Notes: generated by a model from the sequence alone, not told the origin. 64,000 bases of DNA from Kitasatospora sp. NBC_01250 (GCF_036226465.1 NZ_CP108476.1:7130001-7194000); one strand, 5' to 3'. Shown: positions 1 through 8,695, counted from the stretch's first letter. Made by a program: numbers and translations.

Positions 1-631
1 CGCGCCCCAGCGGCGAGGAGGCGAGCAGTCCGACGCCGGCGTCCATCGCGGCCGGCAGCACCTCGCGCTCGACGCCGCGCTGCAGCAGCGAGTACTCCAT
101 CTGGGTGCTGGCCAGCGGCACCCGGCCCACGGCGCAGCGCTGCCAGGTCGCCGCCTTGGCGAGCTGCCAGCCGCTGTAGTTGCAGACGCCGACGTAGCGG
201 GCCCGGCCGGAGCAGACGGCCAGGTCCAGTGCGTGCAGAGTCTCCTCGGCCGGGGTGCCCGGGTCGAACGCGTGCACCTGCCACAGGTCCACGTGATCGG
301 TGCCCAGCCGGCGCAGCGAGGCGTCCAGCCCGGCGAGCAACTGTCCGCGCGAGGCGTCGAAGCGGCGCGTGGCGTCCGGCGCGCTGCCGGACTTGGTGGC
401 GATCACCAGTTCGGAGCGCGGGATCAGACTGTCCGTCAGGCGGGAGAGCAGGTACTCGGCGCCGCCGTCGGCGTAGACGTCCGCGGTGTCGACGAGGGTG
501 CCGCCGGCGTCCACGAACTCCTTCAACTGCTCGGCGGCCTCGTGCTCGTCGGTGTCCCGGCCCCAGGTCATGGTGCCCAGGCCCAGCCGCGAGACGCGCA
601 GACCGGTGCGGCCGAGATGACGCTGCTCCAT
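1..631 (-). CDS. Aldo/keto reductase, C-terminus beyond the window
   Basis: NAD(P)H-dependent oxidoreductase of the aldo/keto reductase (voltage-gated K-channel beta-like) family, probably acting on a carbonyl substrate that the sequence does not identify. The protein begins MEQRHLGRTGLRVSRLGLGT, has DVYADG with the catalytic Tyr near residue 55, a Lys in ATKSG near residue 80 and the HVDLWQVH stretch around residue 120, all typical of the barrel fold. About 210 residues are present; roughly a third of the usual 320-340 is missing past position 1. ATG at 631 is chosen because the conserved N-terminus starts there. It is transcribed away from the oxidoreductase gene at 961. Family call is secure, substrate unknown. 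Confidence 0.88.
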   Translation of the reverse strand, partial: MEQRHLGRTGLRVSRLGLGTMTWGRDTDEHEAAEQLKEFVDAGGTLVDTADVYADGGAEYLLSRLTDSLIPRSELVIATKSGSAPDATRRFDASRGQLLAGLDASLRRLGTDHVDLWQVHAFDPGTPAEETLHALDLAVCSGRARYVGVCNYSGWQLAKAATWQRCAVGRVPLASTQMEYSLLQRGVEREVLPAAMDAGVGLLASSPLGR

Positions 632-960
632 GGCAGGGTGACCCCCTCGATCGTGGTGTGAACGCCGCCGCCGCGCGCCGGTCCGCGGCGCTGGAAGCGC
701 CTGCTCAAGGCGGCGGAAAGGACGGCGGACGGCGGCGGAAGGGACGGCGGAAGGCCGGCACTGCCGAGCGTAGTGGGCGGCCCGCGGCCCGCCGCGCAGA
801 CCTGCCGGGCAACGCTCCCGGACCTGCAGAAACGGTGCGCCCAGGCCGGTGGCGCACGGCGCGCGCGATGTGACCCGCGCCACTACTACCGGTCAGTAGC
901 AGGCCCTCGCCCACCCGGCTACCCTCGGCTCCAAACCCCCTCCCGAAAGGCGTGGCAGCT
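632..960. promoter_or_regulatory. Divergent intergenic region with an operator-like inverted repeat
   Basis: The 329 bases between the divergent reductase and oxidoreductase genes hold no gene I can support. Near the right end, CTACT (883-887) and AGTAG (895-899) form an inverted repeat, and a -10-like TACCCT lies at 920-925. The repeat would sit over the -35 of a promoter for the gene at 961, so it may be an operator; no cognate regulator is adjacent. The -35 match itself is poor. Confidence 0.35.
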
Positions 961-2007
961 ATGCGACTTGGCATCAACCTCGGTTACTGGGGACTCGGTC
1001 TGGACGCCGACAACATCGCCGTCGCCCAGGAGGCGGACCGCCTGGGCTACGCGGTCTGCTGGGCCGCCGAGGCGTACGGCTCGGACGCGGCCACCGTGCT
1101 CTCCTACGTCGCGGCGAAGACCGAGCGGATCGACGTCGGCTCGGCGATCTTCCAGATCCCGGCCCGCACCCCGGCGATGACCGCGATGACGGCTGCGACC
1201 CTGGACACCCTGTCCGGCGGGCGGTTCCGGCTCGGGCTCGGGGTCTCGGGGCCGCAGGTCTCCGAGGGCTGGTACGGCGTCAAGTTCGACAAGCCGCTCG
1301 CCCGCACCCGGGAGTACGTCGAGATCATCCGCAAGGCGATGGCGCGCGAGCGGCTCACCCACGAGGGCGCCAACTGGACGCTGCCGCTGCCCGGTGGCCC
1401 GGGCAAGGCGCTCAAGCTCACGGTGGTGCCGGTGCGCGAGCACATCCCGCTCTACATCGCGGCGATCGGCCCGAAGAACCTGGAGCTGACGGGCGAGATC
1501 GCCGACGGCTGGCTCGGCATCTTCTTCTCGCCCGAGCACGCCGCGGCCTCGCTCGACCCGTTGGCGGCGGGCCGGGCCAAGGCCGGGCTGACCCTGGAGG
1601 GCTTCGACCTCTGCCCCACGGTGCCGATCTCGGTCGGCGAGGACATCGCGGCGGCCGCCGACACCCAGCGCGACTACACCGCGCTCTACATCGGCGGCAT
1701 GGGCAGCAAGGACAAGAACTTCTACAACCAGCAGGCGCGGCGGATGGGCTTCGAGCAGGCCGCCGAGGAGATCCAGCGGCGCTATCTGACCGGTGACAAG
1801 GCGGGTGCCGCGGCGGCCGTGCCGCAGGAGCTGATCGACGCGACGGCGCTGCTGGGCACCAAGGAGCGGATCGCGGACCGGATGCAGGCCTACGCCGCGG
1901 CCGGTGTCACCACCCTCACCCTGTCCCCGGCGGGTTGGACGCTCGAGGAGCGGGTCGCGGCGCTGCGCACCGGCGTCGAGGCGCTGGAACTGGCCGGCCT
2001 CGCCTGA
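961..2007 (+). CDS. LLM-class F420-dependent oxidoreductase
   Basis: Luciferase-like monooxygenase-fold flavin/F420-dependent oxidoreductase of 348 residues, cytoplasmic. The N-terminus MRLGINLGYWG and the LSGGRFRLGLGVSGPQVSEG region around residues 84-103 are characteristic of the F420-using members. Substrate unknown. Actinobacteria make F420, and this gene commonly travels with the mshC block that follows, so a redox or protective role near mycothiol metabolism is a reasonable guess only. ATG 961 is preferred over GTG 952 because GAAAGG at 945-950 is correctly spaced for 961. It is followed after 77 bases by a histidine phosphatase gene that seems to have its own promoter. Confidence 0.9.
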   Translation: MRLGINLGYWGLGLDADNIAVAQEADRLGYAVCWAAEAYGSDAATVLSYVAAKTERIDVGSAIFQIPARTPAMTAMTAATLDTLSGGRFRLGLGVSGPQVSEGWYGVKFDKPLARTREYVEIIRKAMARERLTHEGANWTLPLPGGPGKALKLTVVPVREHIPLYIAAIGPKNLELTGEIADGWLGIFFSPEHAAASLDPLAAGRAKAGLTLEGFDLCPTVPISVGEDIAAAADTQRDYTALYIGGMGSKDKNFYNQQARRMGFEQAAEEIQRRYLTGDKAGAAAAVPQELIDATALLGTKERIADRMQAYAAAGVTTLTLSPAGWTLEERVAALRTGVEALELAGLA

Positions 2008-2072
2008 TTCCTCCCGCCCGGCAGCGCCCCGTCGGGTACCCCTCGGCCTACGGACCGCCGCGCCCGGACCCG

Positions 2073-2085
2073 TAGGCTTGGGGCA
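2073..2085 (+). promoter_or_regulatory. Candidate promoter giving a leaderless transcript
   Basis: TAGGCT at 2073-2078 fits the TAnnnT -10 consensus and lies six bases before the ATG at 2085, with no Shine-Dalgarno sequence in between. The mRNA would start at or next to the A of the start codon. No good -35 is visible. Confidence 0.4.
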
Positions 2086-2798
2086 TGCCCACTCTCCTGT
2101 TGGTACGCCATGGCAGGTCGACCGCGAACTCCGCCGGGATCCTCGCCGGTTGGACACCCGGTGTGGACCTGGACGAGAACGGCCGGGCGCAGGCCGACGC
2201 ACTGGTCGAACGGCTGGCCGGCGTGCCGCTGGCCGCGGCGGTGAGCAGTCCGCTGGAGCGCTGCCGGCAGACCCTGGCCCCGCTGCTGGCGGCCCGCCCC
2301 GAGCTGGGCGAGCCGACGCTCGACGAGCGGTTCGGCGAGTGCCACTACGGCGAGTGGACCGGGCGCCCGCTGGCCGAACTGGCGCTGGAGCCGCTCTGGC
2401 GCACGGTGCAGGACCACGCCTCGGCGGCTGCCTTCCCGGGCGGCGAGACGCTGCGGGCGCTGAGCCACCGCACGGTGGCCGCGGCCCGCGAGTGGGACGA
2501 GAAGATCGCCGCCGAGCACGGACCGGACGCGGTCTGGGTCGCCTGCACCCACGGCGACGTGATCAAGGCGGTGGTGGCCGACGCGCTCGGTCTGCACCTG
2601 GACCACTTCCAGCGGATCAACGTCGACCCGTGCACGGTCACCGCGATCCGCTACACCCCGCTGCGCCCGTTCCTGCTGCGCATGGGCGACACCGGCAACC
2701 TGCGCGGCCTGGCCCCGAGGCCGCACGCCAAGAAGGACGGGAACGCCGACGGCGCGAGCGGCGACGCGGTGGTCGGCGGCTCCACCGGCACCGACTGA
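2085..2798 (+). CDS. Histidine phosphatase (phosphomutase-like, MSMEG_4193 type)
   Basis: Histidine phosphatase superfamily protein of 237 residues. The phospho-acceptor motif LVRHGRSTAN is at residues 6-15 and the second conserved His is in ACTHGDVIKAV near residue 150. The genomic setting next to DUF3090, a SCO1664-family gene and mshC matches the actinobacterial subfamily annotated as probable phosphomutase; the physiological substrate is not known. The last 30 or so residues are a Gly/Asp/Ala-rich tail with no motif. The gene starts a short same-strand run with the next two genes and appears to have a leaderless promoter. Confidence 0.88.
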   Translation: MPTLLLVRHGRSTANSAGILAGWTPGVDLDENGRAQADALVERLAGVPLAAAVSSPLERCRQTLAPLLAARPELGEPTLDERFGECHYGEWTGRPLAELALEPLWRTVQDHASAAAFPGGETLRALSHRTVAAAREWDEKIAAEHGPDAVWVACTHGDVIKAVVADALGLHLDHFQRINVDPCTVTAIRYTPLRPFLLRMGDTGNLRGLAPRPHAKKDGNADGASGDAVVGGSTGTD

Positions 2799-2894
2799 CC
2801 GGGGCGCCGAAGCCGTAGGGTGAAAAGGCGCGCCCGTCCCCACCCGCCCCAGAATTCCTGACCCCCGACCCGTTACACACCCCGGAGCGAGAGA

Positions 2895-3470
2895 GTGCCC
2901 CGACAGGTCTTCTTCTATGACCAGCCCGAGCGGTTCGTGGCCGGCACCGTCGGCCAGCCCGGCTCGCGGGCGTTCTTCCTGCAGGCCAGCGCGCGCGGCC
3001 GGATCACCAGCGTGCTGCTGGAGAAGACGCAGGTCGCGGCGCTCGCCGAGCGGGTCGAGGAGGTGCTGGACGAGGCGCTGCGGCGCAGCGGCGGGCAGGC
3101 GCCGATTCCGGCCATGGCGCCGACGGAGCTGGTCGACACCGCGCCGCTCGACCTGCCGCTGGAGCAGGAGTTCCGGGTCGGCACCATGGCGCTGGCCTGG
3201 GACAGCACCGAGGGGTACCTGGTGGTCGAGGCGCAGGCGGTGATCGAGGGGCCCGAGGACGCCGACGACGAGGAGGCCGAGCTGGCCTTCGAGGACGACG
3301 AGAACGGCCCGGACATGCTGCGGGTGCGGCTGACCGGTGCGATGGCCCGGGTCTTCGCCAAGCGGGCGCTCGACCTGGTGGCGGCCGGCCGCAAGCCGTG
3401 CCCGTTCTGCAACCTGCCGCTGGACCCGGAGGGCCACCTGTGCCCGCGTCAGAACGGTTACAAGCGCTGA
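2895..3470 (+). CDS. DUF3090 family protein
   Basis: Conserved actinobacterial protein of unknown function, 191 residues. It starts at GTG 2895 (MPRQVFFYDQPERFVAGT) after a purine-rich GGAGCGAGAGA. The middle has an acidic run (EDADDEEAELAFEDDE). The C-terminus CPFC, then C in HLCPRQNGY, gives three closely placed cysteines that look like a small zinc site. It overlaps the next gene by 31 bases, so the two are translationally coupled. Family assignment rests on the sequence and on the fixed neighbourhood with mshC; no biochemical role is known to me. Confidence 0.9.
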   Translation: MPRQVFFYDQPERFVAGTVGQPGSRAFFLQASARGRITSVLLEKTQVAALAERVEEVLDEALRRSGGQAPIPAMAPTELVDTAPLDLPLEQEFRVGTMALAWDSTEGYLVVEAQAVIEGPEDADDEEAELAFEDDENGPDMLRVRLTGAMARVFAKRALDLVAAGRKPCPFCNLPLDPEGHLCPRQNGYKR

Positions 3471-4390
3471 ACACCGACCAGGATCCGACGGACCAGGCCG
3501 CCCCCGCCGCCGAGGAGGGCCCGCGGCCGGACGGCGCGCCGGCCGAGGACGGCCCGGACATACCGGAGGCCGACCCCGCCACCGGCGCTGCCCTGGCCGC
3601 CGACGTCCCGGCCGCGCTGGAGCTGCTGCGCGACGGCGAGCTCACCGTGCACGGCCGGATCACCGACGCCTCCAACGCGGCGCTCTACTGCTCCCTCACC
3701 CTCGACGGCCTCTCGGCTCCGTGCGTCTACAAGCCGGTGGCCGGCGAGCGCCCGCTGTGGGACTTCCCCGACGGCACCCTGGCCGGGCGCGAGGTGGCGG
3801 CCTACGAGCTGGCCGCGGCCACCGGCTGGGCGCCGATCCCGCCGACCGTGCTGCGCGAGGGCCCGTACGGCTCCGGCATGGTGCAGATCTGGGTCGAGCC
3901 CGACCCCGGGGCGGCCCCGCTGCTGGCCCTGCAGGATCCGGCCGGGCCCGAGCAGGGCTGGCTGCCGATCATCGAGGCCCAGGTCGGCGAGGGCCGCACC
4001 GCGCTGCTGGTGCACCTGGACGACCAGCGGCTGCGCCGGCTCGCGGTGGTCGACGCGGTGCTCAACAACGCCGACCGCAAGGGCGGCCACCTGCTGTCGG
4101 CCGCCGACGGCCGGATCTACGGGATCGACCACGGCGTCACCTTCGCGGCGACCGGCAAGCTGCGCACGCTGCTCTGGGGGTGGGCCGAGCAGCCGCTGAC
4201 CGAGGAGGCGGTGGAGATGCTGGACCGCCTGCGGGCCGAGCTGGCGGGCGGCCTGGGGGAGCGGCTGCGTCCCCACCTGACGCAGGTCGAGCTGGCGGCG
4301 ACCCGTGAGCGGGTGGCGGACCTGCTGCGTGCCGGACGGCACCCGGTGCCCTCGCAGGAGTGGCCCTCGATCCCCTGGCCGCCGGTCTGA
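3440..4390 (+). CDS. SCO1664-family PI3K-like protein
   Basis: Conserved actinobacterial protein of 316 residues with features of an atypical (phosphatidylinositol 3/4-kinase or HipA-like) kinase fold: a candidate nucleotide Lys in VYKPVAGE, NNADRKGGH as a catalytic-loop-like segment, and GIDHGVTF as the metal-binding Asp. Whether it phosphorylates anything is unknown. GTG 3440 is chosen because GGAGGG sits seven bases upstream; a longer reading from 3398 would lie deeper inside DUF3090. The first 40 residues are acidic and disordered. Coupled to the DUF3090 gene and followed by mshC after 126 bases. Confidence 0.85.
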   Translation: MPASERLQALNTDQDPTDQAAPAAEEGPRPDGAPAEDGPDIPEADPATGAALAADVPAALELLRDGELTVHGRITDASNAALYCSLTLDGLSAPCVYKPVAGERPLWDFPDGTLAGREVAAYELAAATGWAPIPPTVLREGPYGSGMVQIWVEPDPGAAPLLALQDPAGPEQGWLPIIEAQVGEGRTALLVHLDDQRLRRLAVVDAVLNNADRKGGHLLSAADGRIYGIDHGVTFAATGKLRTLLWGWAEQPLTEEAVEMLDRLRAELAGGLGERLRPHLTQVELAATRERVADLLRAGRHPVPSQEWPSIPWPPV

Positions 4391-4475
4391 GCACCGGCTG
4401 CCGGCCGGCACGCCGACTGGCGGCGCGAGCTCCGGCCCGCCTGAGCGACCGCTTGTTTCAGCCGATTCCGCATAC

Positions 4476-4517
4476 TGGTTAGCCTTTCAAATGATCGCAA
4501 GGTTAGAGTCATTTTCA
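4476..4517 (+). promoter_or_regulatory. mshC promoter, leaderless, with two GGTTAG repeats
   Basis: An AT-rich island just before mshC carries TAGAGT at 4504-4509 as a -10, seven bases from the ATG at 4517, with no ribosome binding site, so the transcript is probably leaderless. GGTTAG occurs at 4478-4483 and again at 4501-4506, the second overlapping the -10. GGTTAGCCTTTC resembles the core of the DtxR/IdeR-type iron box. Iron control is inference. Confidence 0.45.
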
Positions 4518-5746
4518 TGCATGCCTGGCCCGCCTCCGAGGTTCCCGCCCTGCCTGGTCAGGGACTCCCCCTGCGTATCCACGACACCGCCGCGGGCACG
4601 ATCCGGGAGGTCGTGCCGAGCGGCCCGACCGCCCGCCTCTACGTCTGTGGCATCACCCCGTACGACGCCACCCACCTGGGCCACGCCGCCACGTACAACA
4701 CCTTCGACCTGATCCAGCGGGTCTGGAAGGACGCCGGCCACGACGTCCACTACGTCCAGAACGTGACGGACGTGGACGACCCGCTGCTGGAGCGCGCGGT
4801 CGCCACCGGCCAGGACTGGACCGAGCTCGCCGAGCGCGAGACGGCCCTCTTCCGCGAGGACATGACGGCGCTGCGGATCCTGCCGCCGGCCCACTACATC
4901 GGCGCGGTCGAGTCGATCCCGTGGATCGTGCCGCTGGTCCAGAAGCTGCTGGAGAGCGGCGCCGCCTACCGGCTGGACGGCGACATCTACTTCTCGGTCG
5001 AGGCCGACCCCCGGTTCGGCGAGGTCTCCGGGCTGAGCCGCGAGGAGATGCTGCCGGTCTTCGGCGAGCGCGGTGGCGACCCGGACCGCCCCGGCAAGCG
5101 CCACCCGCTGGACGCGCTGCTCTGGCTGGCCGCCCGCGAGGGCGAGCCGGCCTGGGACACCGAGCTGGGCCACGGCCGCCCCGGGTGGCACATCGAGTGC
5201 GTGGCGATCGCGCTGGAGTACCTGGACATGTCCTTCGACATCCAGGGCGGCGGCAGTGACCTCGTCTTCCCGCACCATGAGATGGGTGCCGCCCACGCCC
5301 AGGCGGCCACCGGTGTCCACCCCTTCGCGCGGGCCTACGTGCACGCGGGCATGGTCGGCCTGGACGGCCACAAGATGTCCAAGTCGCGCGGCAACCTGGT
5401 CTTCGTCTCCGCCCTGCGCCGCGACGGGGTGGACCCGGCCGCGATCCGCCTGGCGCTGCTCGCGCACCACTACCGGTCCGACTGGGAGTGGACCAAGACC
5501 ACGCTGGACGAGGCGCTGGAGCGCCTCGCCCGCTGGCGTGCCGCCGTCTCGCGCCCGGACGGGCCGTCGGCCGAGCAGCTGCTCGCCGAGGTGCGGGCCG
5601 CGCTCGCCGACGACCTGGACGCGCCCGCTGCGCTGGCCGCCGTGGACCGCTGGGCCGAGCAGCAGGCCGCCACCGGAGGCGAGGACACCGGCGCGCCCGG
5701 CCTGGTCTCGCGCACGGTGGACGCGCTGCTGGGCGTGGCGCTCTGA
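4517..5746 (+). CDS. mshC: L-cysteine:1D-myo-inosityl 2-amino-2-deoxy-glucopyranoside ligase MshC
   Basis: ATP-dependent ligase that joins cysteine to GlcN-inositol, the third enzymatic step of mycothiol synthesis; cytosolic. 409 residues, the normal length. It is a class I cysteinyl-tRNA synthetase relative: VCGITPYDATHLGHA (residues about 42-56) contains the zinc Cys and the HIGH-type HLGHA, and KMSKS lies at about residue 290. WHIECVAI and FPHHEMGAAHA add the other conserved Cys/His zinc ligands. It lacks the C-terminal tRNA-binding domain of true CysRS. The gene closes the conserved block that starts at 2085. ATG 4517 directly follows the -10 region. Confidence 0.96.
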   Translation: MHAWPASEVPALPGQGLPLRIHDTAAGTIREVVPSGPTARLYVCGITPYDATHLGHAATYNTFDLIQRVWKDAGHDVHYVQNVTDVDDPLLERAVATGQDWTELAERETALFREDMTALRILPPAHYIGAVESIPWIVPLVQKLLESGAAYRLDGDIYFSVEADPRFGEVSGLSREEMLPVFGERGGDPDRPGKRHPLDALLWLAAREGEPAWDTELGHGRPGWHIECVAIALEYLDMSFDIQGGGSDLVFPHHEMGAAHAQAATGVHPFARAYVHAGMVGLDGHKMSKSRGNLVFVSALRRDGVDPAAIRLALLAHHYRSDWEWTKTTLDEALERLARWRAAVSRPDGPSAEQLLAEVRAALADDLDAPAALAAVDRWAEQQAATGGEDTGAPGLVSRTVDALLGVAL

Positions 5747-5788
5747 CACGAGGGCGCTGACGCGAGAGCGCTGATGCGAGGGCGCTGA
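5747..5788 (+). repeat. Three 14-bp direct repeats after mshC
   Basis: Immediately after the mshC stop codon come three 14-base units ending GGGCGCTGA or AGCGCTGA (5747-5760, 5761-5774, 5775-5788), differing at two positions each. They precede the shared terminator. No function is apparent. Confidence 0.7.
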
Positions 5789-5800
5789 CGCACCCGTCCC

Positions 5801-5856
5801 GACCCACCGGCTGTGACGCTGACCTTCGGCGCCGCGGCCCGGCACCGCGGTGGGTC
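5801..5856. terminator. Bidirectional hairpin between mshC and the SPFH gene
   Basis: GACCCACCG (5801-5809) pairs with CGGTGGGTC (5848-5856); the loop itself contains CCGCGG/CCGCGG pairing. It lies between two convergent genes and so can end both transcripts. There is no T tract. Confidence 0.55.
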
Positions 5857-5859
5857 TAC

Positions 5860-6945
5860 CTACCGCCCGGTGTCCGGGCCCGCGGCGCCGCTGCCGTTGG
5901 GCGCGCCGGGCCCCCGGGCCGGACGGTGGCCGTTCGAGCCCGGGACGGTGAGCGCACCGAACTCCAGCGCCTCCTGACCGGGCACCTCCACCGACGCCAC
6001 CGGCACCGGCGGCACGGATGGCACGGGCGGCACCTGCACGGGCGGCACCTCCACCGGTGGCACCTCCACGGCCGCCGCGGGCGGCACCTCCACCGGTGGC
6101 AGATCCGCAGGCTCGGGGGAATCCGGCGCGGCCGGAGCAGTGGCCGGCTCGGCGGTCCGCTCGCGCTGGGCCTCCTGGTTCTTCGTCGAGCTGTCCAGGA
6201 ACCGCAGCAGCTCGACCGGGAACGGCAGCACCAGCGTCGAGTTCTTCTCGGCGGCCACCTCCACCACGGTCTGCAGCAGCCGCAGTTGGAGCGCGGCCGG
6301 GGTGGCGCTCATGATCGCGGCCGCCTCGGAGAGCTGCTTGGAGGCCTGGAACTCGCCGTCCGCCGTGATGATCCGGGCCCGCCGCTCGCGGTCGGCCTCG
6401 GCCTGCCGGGCCATCGAGCGCTTCATCGACTCGGGCAGCGCGACGTCCTTGATCTCCACCCGGTCGATCTCGATGCCCCAGCCGAGTGCGGGGCTGTCCA
6501 GCATCAGTTCCAGGCCCTGGTTGATCGGCTCGCGGTTGGCCAGCAGGTCGTCGAGCTCGCTCTTGCCGATGATCGAACGCAGCGAGGTCTGGGCGACCTG
6601 GGAGATGGCGAACTGGTAGTCCTGCACGTTGACGGTGGCGCGCACCGGGTCGACCACCCGGAAGTAGACGACCGCATCCACCCGGACCGTCACGTTGTCG
6701 CGGGTGATGCCCTCCTGCCCCGGGATCGGCATGGTGACGATCTGGACATTCACCCGGCGGATCCGGTCGGCCACCGGCAGCAGCATCACCAGGCCGGGAT
6801 CACGGATCTGGGAGCGGACCTTGCCGAAGCGGAACACCACACCGCGCTGGAACTGCTGCACCACCCGGATGCTCAGTGCCCCCCAGGCCGCGCCCAGCAC
6901 GACGAGTACGCCGATCGCCCCCAGGATCGCATCCAGGATCAACAT
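5860..6945 (-). CDS. SPFH/band 7 (slipin-like) membrane protein
   Basis: Stomatin/prohibitin-type membrane scaffold protein, 361 residues. One N-terminal membrane segment (about residues 2-25) is followed by VVQQFQRGVVFRFGKV, the start of the SPFH domain, which continues to about residue 250 including the coiled-coil MARQAEADRERRARII. The C-terminal 100 residues are a Pro/Val-rich tail built on PPVEV/PPVQV repeats, probably disordered. Such proteins organise membrane microdomains and proteases; no NfeD-type partner gene is adjacent. ATG 6945 follows GAGGTGATC. The gene lies downstream of the PAC2 gene but a hairpin separates them. Confidence 0.9.
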   Translation of the reverse strand: MLILDAILGAIGVLVVLGAAWGALSIRVVQQFQRGVVFRFGKVRSQIRDPGLVMLLPVADRIRRVNVQIVTMPIPGQEGITRDNVTVRVDAVVYFRVVDPVRATVNVQDYQFAISQVAQTSLRSIIGKSELDDLLANREPINQGLELMLDSPALGWGIEIDRVEIKDVALPESMKRSMARQAEADRERRARIITADGEFQASKQLSEAAAIMSATPAALQLRLLQTVVEVAAEKNSTLVLPFPVELLRFLDSSTKNQEAQRERTAEPATAPAAPDSPEPADLPPVEVPPAAAVEVPPVEVPPVQVPPVPSVPPVPVASVEVPGQEALEFGALTVPGSNGHRPARGPGAPNGSGAAGPDTGR

Positions 6946-7204
6946 GGCTGATCACCTCGGCCCGCACCGGTTCGGACCTCCACGGTACTCCGCAGGTGGG
7001 ACGGACGAGGCGGGCCCGAACCCGCCAGGCCAGGCCCCGCCGGACCAGCCGCCGCCCCGCCGCCCAGGCCCCCGCACCGCCGGCGCCGCCCCCGGGCCGA
7101 CCCGCCGGCCCGGCCCCGCCGACCGGTGCGGACCGGCACGCCGCCCATGGCGGAAAATGGTCTAGACCCTTGACAGGTATCGGTCCTGACGGGTGGACTG
7201 GTCG

Positions 7205-7245
7205 CGGTCGATGACCGGCGGCTGCCCGACGCCGGTCATCGACCG
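7205..7245 (-). terminator. 15-bp hairpin downstream of the PAC2 gene
   Basis: CGGTCGATGACCGGC (7205-7219) and its exact complement GCCGGTCATCGACCG (7231-7245) flank an 11-base loop. It lies just past the stop codon of the PAC2 gene at 7271, so it most likely terminates that transcript before the SPFH gene. No T run follows. Confidence 0.6.
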
Positions 7246-7270
7246 CAAGCAGCCGGCTGCTGACCCGTGC

Positions 7271-8416
7271 TCAGCGGGTGCTGCCCTTGCCGTCGGCCCC
7301 GTCCGCCCCCGCGCCGTTGGTGTCCGCGCCGTCCGCGCCGGCGCCGTCCCGATCCGCACCGTCGGTTCCTCTGCCGTCCGGCCCGTCGCTCGCGCCGCCC
7401 TCGGCCCCCTCGTCGCCGGCCTCGCCGTCGCCCGCGCGGTGCTCGCCGCCGTGCTGCTCGTCCGCGTCCGCGTCCGCGTCCGGCTCGGTGCCGCCGGTGC
7501 TCGGGCCGCTGGGGCCGTCGGCCCCGCGTTCCGCGATCGCCCGCCCGGCCACCGGCTTCTCGCCCGCCGGGCCCTGGTTGTCCCGGCGGCGCAGATAGCG
7601 CTCGAACTCCCGCGCGATCGCCTCGCCGCTGGCCTCCGGCAGCTCGGCGGTGTCCTGCGCCTCCTCCAGCTGCTGCACGTACTCGGCCACCTCGCTGTCC
7701 TCGGCGGCCAGTTGGTCCACGCCCAGCTGCCAGGCCCGGGCGTCCTCGGGCAGTTCACCCGGCGGGATCCGCAGGTCGAGCAGGTCCTCCAGCTTGTTCA
7801 GCAGCGCCAGCGTCGCCTTCGGGTTCGGCGGCTGCGCCACGTAGTGCGGCACCGCGGCCCAGAGCGTCACCGCGGGCACGCCCGCGTGCGCGCACGCTTC
7901 CTGGAGCACGCCGACGATGCCGGTCGGCCCCTCGTAGCGGCTCTCCTCCAGGTCCAGCCGCCGGGCCAGGTCCGCGTCCGAGGTGACACCGCTGACCGGC
8001 ACCGGGCGGGTGTGCGGGGTGTCCCCGAGCAGGGCGCCGAGGATCACCACCAGCTCCACTCCCAGCTCGTGTGCGAAGGCCAGCAACTCGTTGCAGAACG
8101 AGCGCCAGCGCATGCTCGGCTCGATCCCGCGCACCAGGACCAGGTCCCGCGGGGTGGGGTCGGTCAGCCGGACCACCGAGAGCCGGGTGGTCGGCCAGGT
8201 GATCCGGCGCACGCCGCCGTCCAACCAGACCGTGGGCCGGTTGACCTGGAAGTCGTAGTAGTCCTCCGCGTCCAGGGCGGCGAACACCTTGCCGCCCCAG
8301 GTCTCGTCCAGTTGTCCGACCGCCGTGGAGGCGGCGTCGCCCGCGTCGTTCCAGCCTTCGAAGGCACAGACCATGACCGGGGCGATCAACTCGGGAACAT
8401 CTTCCAGCTCGATCAC
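7271..8416 (-). CDS. PAC2 family protein
   Basis: Member of the PAC2 (proteasome assembly chaperone 2-like) family, 381 residues. The domain runs from residue 1 to about 290 with the characteristic CAFEGWNDAGDAAS near residue 17 and VVILGALLGDTPHTRP near residue 130. In actinobacteria this family is widespread and its biochemical role is not settled; a link to proteasome assembly is only suggested by family name. The C-terminal 90 residues are acidic, with GADGADG-type repeats, and probably disordered. GTG 8416 is preceded by GGAGGGAGA. Promoter and an operator-like palindrome are described separately. Confidence 0.87.
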   Translation of the reverse strand: MIELEDVPELIAPVMVCAFEGWNDAGDAASTAVGQLDETWGGKVFAALDAEDYYDFQVNRPTVWLDGGVRRITWPTTRLSVVRLTDPTPRDLVLVRGIEPSMRWRSFCNELLAFAHELGVELVVILGALLGDTPHTRPVPVSGVTSDADLARRLDLEESRYEGPTGIVGVLQEACAHAGVPAVTLWAAVPHYVAQPPNPKATLALLNKLEDLLDLRIPPGELPEDARAWQLGVDQLAAEDSEVAEYVQQLEEAQDTAELPEASGEAIAREFERYLRRRDNQGPAGEKPVAGRAIAERGADGPSGPSTGGTEPDADADADEQHGGEHRAGDGEAGDEGAEGGASDGPDGRGTDGADRDGAGADGADTNGAGADGADGKGSTR

Positions 8417-8522
8417 CCAGCGTCTCCCTCCGGCCGGCGCGACCGCCTCTGCCGCCCCGGGACCGGTTCACGGCGACCCTGCGGGCAGTTGCGGACGACC
8501 GGCTGCCGACTGCTCTCCTCAC

Positions 8523-8573
8523 GTGGAACGCTCCGTTCCACGGACCCTACCTGCCCAGCCTACGGGCTTTGAA
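8523..8573 (-). promoter_or_regulatory. PAC2 gene promoter with palindrome at the start site
   Basis: On the minus strand TTCAAA (8573-8568) and TAGGGT (8549-8544) are separated by 18 bases. The expected start, near 8537, falls inside the perfect inverted repeat GTGGAACG ctc CGTTCCAC (8523-8541). This placement suits a repressor operator or a 5' mRNA hairpin. No regulator is adjacent. Confidence 0.5.
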
Positions 8574-8695
8574 GCGCGCCGATCCCGACGGGCCACCGGC
8601 CTGCGGGGGCCGTGGGGACATGCGTGCGGACAGTCTCGGCCGCCCGTCCCACGAGTGCCACTGGTTATCGCGCGCGGGTCACCCCGCGCGGTCCG

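Noticed and set aside
5926..6951. 341-codon His/Arg-rich frame opposite the SPFH gene
   Set aside because: It mirrors the Pro/Val repeat tail of the SPFH protein; no domain and no start signal.
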